Origin: JABDMH01 sp965222645 | GTDB taxonomy: Bacteria > Bacteroidota > Bacteroidia > Chitinophagales > Saprospiraceae | Length of the DNA: 64,000 nt | Direction of reading: 5' to 3' | Assembly: GCA_965222645.1 (NCBI GenBank) | Contig: OZ244968.1 | Coordinates: 6,014,001-6,078,000, forward strand | Shown: one piece after another, positions 9,623-16,883 of the stretch | Numbering within the stretch: the stretch's first letter is position 1 | Layout: the number at the start of each line of letters is the position of its first letter | Notes under the pieces: generated by a model | Told to the model about the DNA's origin: nothing | The model's database searches: none | Seen by the model: only the letters and a program-made list of their open reading frames with translations | Made by a program: the position numbers and the translations under genes

Positions 9623-10741
9623 TTACGAGATTTGATTGTAAAACACCTTTTCAGTCAGATCTGTCCAGCCTTTGTTAAGTGCCTTGAAATCCTTAAACGA
9701 TTGATACACTTTTGCACTTTTGGGATCTTTGGCTACAATCTCATCGATCACCTCTCTAGTGGTCTCTTTCAATATCCCGATGATCTCTTGAGGAAAGGGC
9801 CTGACGTCGACTCCCTCATCTTTGAGGATCTTTAAATAGATTGCATTTTGTACTTCAAGTTGGGTCATCATGAATTGATTCAAACGCGCGGCTGATGTTT
9901 CTAAGATCACCTGCAGATCTCTAGGCAATTCGTCATAAGTGGGCTTATTTACGAATAATTCGAGGGCCGTTCCCGCCTCATGCCATCCCGGGCTATAATA
10001 GTATTTTGCAATCTTATGGAAGCCCATCTTATAGTCATGAAAGGGGCCGATCCATTCTGTAGCATCGATCACACCCCGCTCGAGATTAGTATAGATTTCA
10101 CTCCCGGCAGACAGAATGGCTGATCCTCCAGCCCGTTCAAATACGCGTCCTCCGAGCCCTGGGATTCGCATTTTAAGTCCTTTTAAATCATCAATCGTAT
10201 TGATTTCTTTATTAAACCATCCACCCATCTGGGCGTTGGTATTTCCAGCAAGGAAAGGGATTAGATCAAAGGGTTCATAAAGCTCACGCCAGAGCTCCAT
10301 GCCTCCTCCTCCGACAATCCAAGCATTTACCTGTTGGGCATTCATCCCGAATGGTACTGAAGCGAAGAACTGCGCAGCCGGGATTTTACCGGCCCAGTAA
10401 TATGCGCTGCCATGTCCCAGCTGGGCGGTGCCACTACTCACCGCATCAAAAGCTTCCAGTGGAGGTATGAGTTCTCCACCACCATACACTCTTATTTGCA
10501 ATCGGCCGCCAGACATCTCATCGACCCATTCAGAAAATTTGTTGCAACCTTCTCCGAGGATGGGAAAATTAGGTGGCCAGGTGGTCACCATATTCCACCG
10601 GTACTTTTTACTGGGGTCGAAATTTTTTGTTTCGTTTTTATCATCGCCGCCTGACAGGCATCCGGACAATGTCCCGGAGCCGAGAGCCAGTGCTAGTCCG
10701 CTTTTTCTGATGAATTTTTTTCTATTTATTTTTTTTCTCAT
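9623..10741 (-). CDS. TRAP transporter solute-binding lipoprotein (DctP/TakP type), no permease nearby
   Basis: 372 residues. The N-terminus is basic (MRKKINRKKFIRKSG) and followed by a hydrophobic stretch and lipobox LSGC with Cys28, so a lipoprotein is expected. The mature part begins with WNMVTTWPPNFPILGEG and contains GGGELIPPLEAFDAVSSGTAQLGH, LKGLKMRIPGLGG (the family's selectivity arginine region) and GVIDATEWIGPFHD. These are features of the TakP-like branch, which binds alpha-keto acids and related carboxylates. DctQ/DctM membrane subunits are not adjacent on either side within this window. Its position upstream of susCD on the same strand suggests a role in the same substrate locus, comparable to YiaO beside YiaK in E. 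coli; this is inference. Confidence 0.88.
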   Translation of the reverse strand: MRKKINRKKFIRKSGLALALGSGTLSGCLSGGDDKNETKNFDPSKKYRWNMVTTWPPNFPILGEGCNKFSEWVDEMSGGRLQIRVYGGGELIPPLEAFDAVSSGTAQLGHGSAYYWAGKIPAAQFFASVPFGMNAQQVNAWIVGGGGMELWRELYEPFDLIPFLAGNTNAQMGGWFNKEINTIDDLKGLKMRIPGLGGRVFERAGGSAILSAGSEIYTNLERGVIDATEWIGPFHDYKMGFHKIAKYYYSPGWHEAGTALELFVNKPTYDELPRDLQVILETSAARLNQFMMTQLEVQNAIYLKILKDEGVDVRPFPQEIIGILKETTREVIDEIVAKDPKSAKVYQSFKDFKALNKGWTDLTEKVFYNQIS

Positions 10742-10765
10742 TTATATCCGGTGCATTAAGCGATT

Positions 10766-12043
10766 TTATTTACCAATCGCCAAATATTTGTTCTTCTTTC
10801 CATTTTCAATAAGTAAATATCTTTCCTTAATTAAGTCACTGTCTTTTATGATAAAATCTATTTTCCCAATTTTATTTTTGTTGACGCTGATGGCGTTTCC
10901 CAAAACTGCCCTTCGTGCCTCGCTTTTAGATGACAAAATGCGAGAAGATTCCACCAAAAAATCCAAAATCGATTCACCTGTTTTAATTTTAGTCTTTTCA
11001 ATTTCCACGGTAGGAATTTCTCCCGACAAGGCACTCCAGTCTTCCTCTGACAGATTTTTTAAAAATTCTTCGTTGCATTTTTTATTAAATAGTAATTCTG
11101 ACACTTTCAGTACTGCGGTATACGAGTTGTCACCATGAATACGCCTTGTCATCTCTTCGGCCAGGATCCTTTTAAGTCCCTGTTTGTCATCCGAATAAGA
11201 TTCTTCCAGTGCTTCAATTTCACTTCTTTCCTTAAATGAAAAATACCTGAAAAATTTGGAAAGATCCTTGTCGTCGGTATTTATCCAAAATTGATAGAAC
11301 TTGTAAGGTGATGTCAAATTAGGGTCGAGCCAGATGTTCCCTTCGGTAGATTTTCCAAATTTGGATCCATCTGATTTTGTCAACAGGGGCGTAGTTATTG
11401 CATAAGCTTTAGATCCCAGATTTTTTCTAATAAATTCTGTTCCGGATGTAATATTTCCCCATTGATCAGATCCACCCATTTGCAAAATGCATTCATTCTG
11501 CTGAAAAAGACATTGAAAGTCATAAGCTTGCAAAAGCTGGTAGCTAAACTCTGTAAATGAAAGGCCTTTTTCCAGTCTATTTTTAACCGAATCTTTGGCA
11601 AGCATATAACTGACATTGATGCTTTTACCGACATCCCTTAGGAAATCGAAGACATGCATGTCCTTATAAAAATCAATATTATTGACCAACATAGCTTTAT
11701 TCGGGCCGGTCGAAAAATTGAGCAGGTTTTTAAATTGTGCACTTTGGAAGCCCAGATTGCGGTCTAGCTCCTCATATGATTTCAGTTGACGCTCACCATC
11801 CTTTCCCGATGGGTCACCGATGCGACCTGTTGCACCACCCATCAATACGATTGGCGTATGTCCGGCCTCCTGAAAAAAATGAAGGATCATGACCTGGATG
11901 TAATTGCCAATTGTCAAGGAAGGTGCAGTGGGGTCAAATCCAATATATCCCTTTACCTTTTTGGCGCTCAAAATCGACTTTACATCTTCTGTATAGTTGT
12001 GTAGCATACCCCGCCACTCTAGTTCTTGCAGAAAATCACTCAT
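10766..12043 (-). CDS. tyrS: Tyrosyl-tRNA synthetase
   Basis: 425 residues, usual length. The class Ic catalytic core has YIGFDPTAPSLTIGN (33-47), GGATGRIGDPSGK, the tyrosine pocket around QLLQAYDF, GGSDQWGN and the KMSKS-equivalent KFGKS. An S4 RNA-binding domain forms the last 70 or so residues (SEARRAVLGNAISVN). It charges tRNA-Tyr in the cytoplasm. The odd point is the HIGH motif: the segment reads TIGN, so the first histidine is replaced by threonine (Thr44). N in the last position is known from other TyrRSs (HIGN/HVGN), but loss of the first histidine is unusual. All other motifs look intact, so it is probably active. Likely the only TyrRS, but that cannot be seen here. Confidence 0.96.
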   Translation of the reverse strand: MSDFLQELEWRGMLHNYTEDVKSILSAKKVKGYIGFDPTAPSLTIGNYIQVMILHFFQEAGHTPIVLMGGATGRIGDPSGKDGERQLKSYEELDRNLGFQSAQFKNLLNFSTGPNKAMLVNNIDFYKDMHVFDFLRDVGKSINVSYMLAKDSVKNRLEKGLSFTEFSYQLLQAYDFQCLFQQNECILQMGGSDQWGNITSGTEFIRKNLGSKAYAITTPLLTKSDGSKFGKSTEGNIWLDPNLTSPYKFYQFWINTDDKDLSKFFRYFSFKERSEIEALEESYSDDKQGLKRILAEEMTRRIHGDNSYTAVLKVSELLFNKKCNEEFLKNLSEEDWSALSGEIPTVEIEKTKIKTGESILDFLVESSRILSSKSEARRAVLGNAISVNKNKIGKIDFIIKDSDLIKERYLLIENGKKNKYLAIGK

Positions 12044-12161
12044 TGACTACCTTTAATGCCACCAAAAGTAACACAATCGAAAGGCATGTCTTACCCGGTT
12101 TTAAGATTTTTCATCATAGTGATCGTATCTTTCGCGTTTTACTGAAGAGAAAGAAGAGCAG

Positions 12162-13466
12162 ATGCGTCTCGAACAGTTTATTGCTTCCCGCCTTTCGGGA
12201 TCGCCCTCCGAGAAATCCTTTTCACGTACGATCATTCGTATTGCCACCGCATCAATTGCATTGTCTGTTGTAGTTATGATTGTGGCAACAGCGACAATCC
12301 GGGGGTTTAAGAAGGAGATTAGCCAAAAGATTTTTGACTTCTGGGGTCATATACAAATTACACAGGCTTTTACAAATCCCATTCTTGAAGGAATTCCAAT
12401 GCAGACGAAGGAAGGACTTGTAGACTCCATCCTCGATGTAGGCCAAATCTATTATGAGTGGCCCATTTATCTTTTTGGAAAACCCACAGATCGTTTTCGA
12501 ACCCGCAGAACATCCGGTGGAGTGAAATCAGCATACAGCTACATTCAATATCCAGCTGTGCTGACTACGCGCTCTGATATGGAGGGCCTGGTTTTTAAGG
12601 GCCTTGCCGATGACTTTGGAAGTCGTTTTTTTGAGCGGTACCTCGTGTCAGGTCATGTCCTGAATAAATCTGAGAAAGATGAAGACGGTAATGAAATACT
12701 GATATCTCAAACAACGGCAACAAGGCTGGAACTAAACCCGGGTGATCAGGTGCTCTTGTATTTTATAAAGGACGGAAGGCCGAAGCCACGGCGATTTAGT
12801 ATTGGAGGAATTTACAAAACCGGTCTGGCAGAATACGACAAGAAATTGGGGTTTATGGCAATATCCGATATGCAGAACATCCTTGGATGGTCGGAAAATG
12901 ATGTAACTGGTATAGAAGTTGTGGTGGAGAATATAGATGATCTACACATCCTGAACGAGTATATCAATCAGGAAGTTTTACCATCTCATCTCTACACCCG
13001 GAGCATCAGACAAGTGTCATCCAGTATTTTTGATTGGCTAGACCTCCAGGATACAAACGAGGTCTTGATATTAGGGTTGATGTTGCTCGTTTGCATCATC
13101 AATATGATTACAGCTTTATTGATTTTGATACTAGAACGGACACAAATGATCGGAACACTTAAAGCCATGGGTGCAACAAACTGGCAGGTCAGGAAAATCT
13201 TCTTGCGTCAGGCCGGACGGATTCTCGGATTCGGGCTGCTCATTGGCAATGCCATCGGTATCTTACTTTGCCTATTCCAGCGAAAATTCCAGTTTATTCG
13301 ACTTCGGGAGGAAGACTACTACCTTAATGTAGCTCCTATCGATCTTGATATCACCATTATATTATTGATAAATATTGGAACGTTTATTTTAACAATTGTA
13401 ATTTTAGTACTGCCTTCGTACTTCATAAGTAGGATTTCTCCTACCAAGTCCCTTAGGTTTAACTAG
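12162..13466 (+). CDS. FtsX/LolE-like ABC transporter permease
   Basis: 434 residues with the topology of MacB/LolC-E permeases: one membrane segment near residues 27-48, a large periplasmic domain of about 230 residues (MacB-PCD-like), and three C-terminal segments at about 288-312, 340-368 and 395-425. The FtsX core is recognisable in LILERTQMIGTLKAMGATNWQVRKIFLRQA. Such proteins work with a LolD-type ATPase to extract lipoproteins from the inner membrane or to export molecules. No ATPase gene is adjacent, as is common in Bacteroidota, where the ATPase is encoded elsewhere. It is divergent from tyrS and followed after 6 bases by the HEXXH gene. LolE-like is the best guess; the exact substrate is open. 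Confidence 0.88.
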   Translation: MRLEQFIASRLSGSPSEKSFSRTIIRIATASIALSVVVMIVATATIRGFKKEISQKIFDFWGHIQITQAFTNPILEGIPMQTKEGLVDSILDVGQIYYEWPIYLFGKPTDRFRTRRTSGGVKSAYSYIQYPAVLTTRSDMEGLVFKGLADDFGSRFFERYLVSGHVLNKSEKDEDGNEILISQTTATRLELNPGDQVLLYFIKDGRPKPRRFSIGGIYKTGLAEYDKKLGFMAISDMQNILGWSENDVTGIEVVVENIDDLHILNEYINQEVLPSHLYTRSIRQVSSSIFDWLDLQDTNEVLILGLMLLVCIINMITALLILILERTQMIGTLKAMGATNWQVRKIFLRQAGRILGFGLLIGNAIGILLCLFQRKFQFIRLREEDYYLNVAPIDLDITIILLINIGTFILTIVILVLPSYFISRISPTKSLRFN

Positions 13467-13472
13467 AATCGA

Positions 13473-14225
13473 ATGCACTTTTTGACGAACATTGCAAAAC
13501 TCTGCCTTGCCAAGGTCGATGGTCTCATGATCAGGCTGTACGATTTTTTCCGGCTTATTCCCCTGAGATTGGGCAGGCTCCTACACCACCTTGTAAAACC
13601 CTTTCTCAGTATATACAGGGATCCCAAACAGATCGCAAATCTGACTGAGCACTTCTTTTGGTTTGTAGAACTGATCTTTTATCTCGGTGACCTCCTTGGG
13701 ATCGGTGAAATCTACGAGACCCTGGCAGCGATTATTAAATTTAATGCACGGCCCCTTAATGACAGTGAGATTGCATTAGCCAGAAAGATATTTAATGACA
13801 GGATTGACCTACGACGCATACGCCTTGATGAGTTTTCTTTCCTGGGGCCCAAAACACATGATTTTGCGTATGTGAGTTTTTGCACCATAAATAGCTGGGG
13901 ACCCTTGAAAGAGGATATATTGATCCACGAATTAGTGCATGTATGGCAATACCAGCAGATGGGAGCTGTATATATACCACGGGCACTGCGGGCACAGTTT
14001 TCTCCGGAAGGTTATGATTATGGAGGATTGTCCAATCTACTGCTGGCAATACGAAGAGGTCAAAAATTGCAGGACTTTAATTTAGAACAGCAGGGTGACA
14101 TCATAGCAGATTATTTTCGATTATTGAAGGGCGAAGATCCGCGCTGGGGTGGAATTTCTAAAGATGACTTATGGGTGTACGAGCATTTCCTTGGTAACAC
14201 CCACCAGGGTGATGTTGCCGCTTGA
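13473..14225 (+). CDS. HEXXH-motif protein, distantly DUF4157-like, function unknown
   Basis: 250 residues, no clear signal peptide. A basic, partly hydrophobic N-terminal half (about 1-90) is followed by a region starting NDSEIALARKIFND (97-109) that resembles the front of DUF4157 domains, and then DILIHELVHVWQYQQMG with His152-Glu153-x-x-His156, a classical zincin zinc site. DUF4157 proteins have HELTHVVQQ at the same place. A third zinc ligand might be Glu or His in EQQGDIIADYF near 207-217. The gene lies 6 bases after the FtsX/LolE-like permease and is probably co-transcribed. It could be a peptidase or a non-catalytic zinc-fold protein. No family name is certain. Confidence 0.7.
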   Translation: MHFLTNIAKLCLAKVDGLMIRLYDFFRLIPLRLGRLLHHLVKPFLSIYRDPKQIANLTEHFFWFVELIFYLGDLLGIGEIYETLAAIIKFNARPLNDSEIALARKIFNDRIDLRRIRLDEFSFLGPKTHDFAYVSFCTINSWGPLKEDILIHELVHVWQYQQMGAVYIPRALRAQFSPEGYDYGGLSNLLLAIRRGQKLQDFNLEQQGDIIADYFRLLKGEDPRWGGISKDDLWVYEHFLGNTHQGDVAA

Positions 14226-14303
14226 CTAGAGGAGCTTGGCTTGCCCATTCAGGTAGGCCCTTTGCACTTCCGGTTTCATACATTTTTATCTTTCAGTTTT
14301 TGT

Positions 14304-14311
14304 TAATTTTG
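14304..14311 (+). promoter_or_regulatory. Candidate -7 element upstream of corA
   Basis: TAATTTTG matches the Bacteroidota -7 consensus TAnnTTTG exactly, 77 bases before the corA start. A good TTTG partner at 19-21 bases is missing (only a T-rich stretch at 14283-14287), so support is weak. Confidence 0.3.
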
Positions 14312-14387
14312 TGGATGACCTGAGAGTCCTTGTGGCGGGGTCAGGAGAATAATCATTTGTTCAGTATGGAAGAATATTCGTCGGGTT

Positions 14388-15338
14388 ATGATACATTACT
14401 ACCACAAGGAAGATGGAAAGATCAAGCAGCTCGACACCAGGGAACGTCATTGCTGGATCTCGGTTGGTCCACCTTTTGGACCAGATGAACTGCAAAAGCT
14501 TTCAGCTGAGCTTGAAATACCTTTAGACTTTCTGGCAGATGCCCTCGATACAGATGAGCGATCTAGATACGAGAGAGAGGAAGAGGGGAGACTGATCTTG
14601 CTCAATACTCCGATCCTCAATGAGCAGGACAAAGAAAATGAAGCCTTTTATGTGACCCTTCCAGTAGGCATTGTCCTGACCGATGATCATATTTTGACCA
14701 TCACCGGTCAGGAGAATCCAGTCCTTAGTGTTTTTATGGAAAACAGGGTTAAGAACTTTGATCCACACAATTATCCCAAGTTTGTGTTGCAGCTATTTGA
14801 AGAGGTAGTGATCCGGTTCCTGGCGTGTCTTAAAAAGCTCAATCTCAAACGGAATCTGATCGAGATAGAGTTGTACAACTCCAGTAAGAATTCAGAACTA
14901 AAAGAACTCCTGAGAATTGAGAAGAGTCTGGTCTATTTTGTGAATTCTTTGTCGTCTAATGAATTGCTTAAAATGAAAATGAAGCGAACGGATTTTCTTG
15001 CGATTCGAGATGATGAATTTCTTTCCGATTTGCTCGAAGATGTAATTATTGATAATTCACAGGCGCTGGAAATGGCAAATGTGCATACTAATATTCTTCA
15101 CGGAACCATGGAAGCTTACGGCAGCATCATCTCAAATAATCTCAATACGGTCATCAGGAGACTCACTCTGATCACCCTCATCCTGATGGTACCTACATTG
15201 ATCGCTTCTTTTTACGGGATGAATGTGAAGAGCCTGCCGTTGGCCCAATCCGATGGAGGGTTTTACTTTGTTGTCATCCTTTCGATCGCCCTGACACTTG
15301 CCATGGCCTGGATTTTCAGACGTCGCGAACTCTTCTAA
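14388..15338 (+). CDS. corA: CorA family magnesium/divalent metal transporter
   Basis: 316 residues. A cytoplasmic alpha/beta funnel domain (about 1-250) is followed by two membrane helices: the first (LTLITLILMVPTLIASF) ends in the diagnostic YGMN motif near residue 276, the second (FYFVVILSIALTLAMAW) leads to a short basic C-terminal tail. CorA pentamers carry Mg2+ (also Co2+ or Ni2+) across the inner membrane. Length and layout are normal. It stands alone, with about 160 bases upstream and more than 500 downstream. Confidence 0.93.
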   Translation: MIHYYHKEDGKIKQLDTRERHCWISVGPPFGPDELQKLSAELEIPLDFLADALDTDERSRYEREEEGRLILLNTPILNEQDKENEAFYVTLPVGIVLTDDHILTITGQENPVLSVFMENRVKNFDPHNYPKFVLQLFEEVVIRFLACLKKLNLKRNLIEIELYNSSKNSELKELLRIEKSLVYFVNSLSSNELLKMKMKRTDFLAIRDDEFLSDLLEDVIIDNSQALEMANVHTNILHGTMEAYGSIISNNLNTVIRRLTLITLILMVPTLIASFYGMNVKSLPLAQSDGGFYFVVILSIALTLAMAWIFRRRELF

Positions 15339-15874
15339 TTGCTTTCGAATTCATGCCCGAGTTTGATTGAGCTAGATATTGGGTAGTCGACAAGCCGAGA
15401 AAAGCAGCTTAGCCTAAAGTGTTTCGTGGCCAAATGTCAATAATCTTTTTCCGGGCACCGAACGATTTCTCAAATGTAATTGCTGTACTGGGGATGACTG
15501 ATTGGCTCACTTCATTTGAAAAATGACATCCCAATCTACCTGTCAACACATTATGAAAATCTTTTATATAATGATTGTCAACAAATTAGAGTTTTTATTA
15601 ACATATTGTTGAAAACTAATCCACAATCGATGTGCCGTTTTGTCTAATTTAGCTCCCGCTTGATTAGGTAATGGATCGGTATCATTGTTATCCTCAATCA
15701 TAGCGATAAATACATAATCCTTTGCCTCCTAAAGGAGTAAGTATTTAGAAAAATATAATTTATTTATTGAGTATCGCATGCGGCAGGAAGCTGTCGGGTA
15801 CCTTTTTCACCTCGAACCTCAACCCCTGAAGTCTTGACCGTATGCGGTGTCATTAACTCTTAAAACTATTTGCT
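15339..15874. promoter_or_regulatory. Long AT-rich upstream region of nrdBA with repeated TGTCAACA motif
   Basis: No gene was seen in these 536 bases. From 15541 to about 15630 the DNA becomes very AT-rich and contains TGTCAACA twice (15541-15548 and 15576-15583), an inverted relative AACATATTGTT (15600-15610), and TAATCCACA (15617-15625), one base from the DnaA box TTATCCACA. A small CTCCTAAAGGAG hairpin follows near 15728. E. coli nrdAB is controlled by DnaA and NrdR; a clear NrdR box was not found. The unusual length and repeats make this the likely control region of ribonucleotide reductase. Confidence 0.4.
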
Positions 15875-16852
15875 ATGCATGAAATTAAAGAGCCAATCTT
15901 AGTCGACAATCCGGGACGATTTGTATTGTTTCCGATCGAACATGATGACATTTGGGCCTTCTACAAAAAGATGGAAGCGTGCTTTTGGACAGCTGAAGAA
16001 ATAGACCTCAGTCAGGACAAAACAGACTGGCTGGAGAAACTCAATGACAACGAGAGACATTTTATAAAACACGTACTCGCTTTTTTTGCTGCAAGCGATG
16101 GGATTGTCAATGAAAATCTTGCTGAAAACTTTGTCGCAGAGGTGCAATATACCGAAGCTAAGTTCTTCTATGGGTTTCAGATCATGATGGAAAACATACA
16201 CAGTGAGACATATTCCTTGCTGATCGACACCTACATCCAGGATCCTAAAGAAAAAGACTTTTGCCTCAATGCCATCGATACCATGCCTTGTGTGAAAGAA
16301 AAAGCCGATTGGGCACTGCGTTGGATTGAGAACGGTTCTTTTGCCGAACGTATCATCGCATTTGCCGCAGTAGAAGGCATATTCTTTTCGGGGTCTTTCT
16401 GCTCTATTTTTTGGTTGAAAAAAAGAGGTCTGATGCCGGGGCTTTGCTTCTCCAATGAGCTGATCTCCAGGGATGAGGGAATGCATTGCGATTTTGCCTG
16501 TTTGCTGTACAACAAGCACATTGTAAACCGCTTACCGGAAAACACAGTGATCGAAATCATAACGGATGCTGTAGAGATCGAAAAGGTCTTTGTTTCAGAT
16601 GCACTACCCGTAAGTCTTATTGGTATGAATGCCGAAATGATGTGTCAGTACATCGAGTTTGTTGCAGACCGGCTCCTCGCATCACTGGGTTGCGCCAAAC
16701 AGTATCACGTGGAAAATCCATTCCCCTGGATGGACATGATTTCGCTTCAAGGTAAGACCAACTTTTTTGAGAAAAGGGTAGGGGACTATCAAAAAGCCGG
16801 AGTGATGGCTGACAAGGAAAAACAGGTATTTAAACTCGACGAAGACTTTTAG
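15875..16852 (+). CDS. nrdB: Ribonucleoside-diphosphate reductase, beta (R2) subunit, class Ia
   Basis: 325 residues, of the shorter eukaryote-like R2 type. Visible diiron ligands are Asp44 (EEIDLSQD), Glu106 and His109 (MMENIHSETY), then the EGIFFSG glutamate and the RDEGMHCDF Glu/His pair. The radical-bearing tyrosine is Tyr113 in HSETY. The C-terminal tail ending KLDEDF is the part that docks to the alpha subunit. The enzyme supplies the tyrosyl radical for reduction of ribonucleotides to deoxyribonucleotides. nrdA follows after 31 bases, an order (B before A) common in Bacteroidota. The start is the ATG directly after the long upstream control region. Confidence 0.96.
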   Translation: MHEIKEPILVDNPGRFVLFPIEHDDIWAFYKKMEACFWTAEEIDLSQDKTDWLEKLNDNERHFIKHVLAFFAASDGIVNENLAENFVAEVQYTEAKFFYGFQIMMENIHSETYSLLIDTYIQDPKEKDFCLNAIDTMPCVKEKADWALRWIENGSFAERIIAFAAVEGIFFSGSFCSIFWLKKRGLMPGLCFSNELISRDEGMHCDFACLLYNKHIVNRLPENTVIEIITDAVEIEKVFVSDALPVSLIGMNAEMMCQYIEFVADRLLASLGCAKQYHVENPFPWMDMISLQGKTNFFEKRVGDYQKAGVMADKEKQVFKLDEDF

Positions 16853-16883
16853 AATATATCCTTAACCAAACTTTCAATTTAAT

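Noticed and set aside
10428..11138. 236-codon open frame on the plus strand across the TRAP gene start and tyrS end
   Set aside because: It lies antisense to two well-supported genes, has a low-complexity Ser/Phe/Leu-rich sequence and no domain; it is a shadow of the real coding strands.
15339..15874. Adenosylcobalamin riboswitch in front of nrdBA
   Set aside because: No B12-box-like sequence was seen, and the enzyme is the iron-dependent class Ia, which is not normally under cobalamin control.
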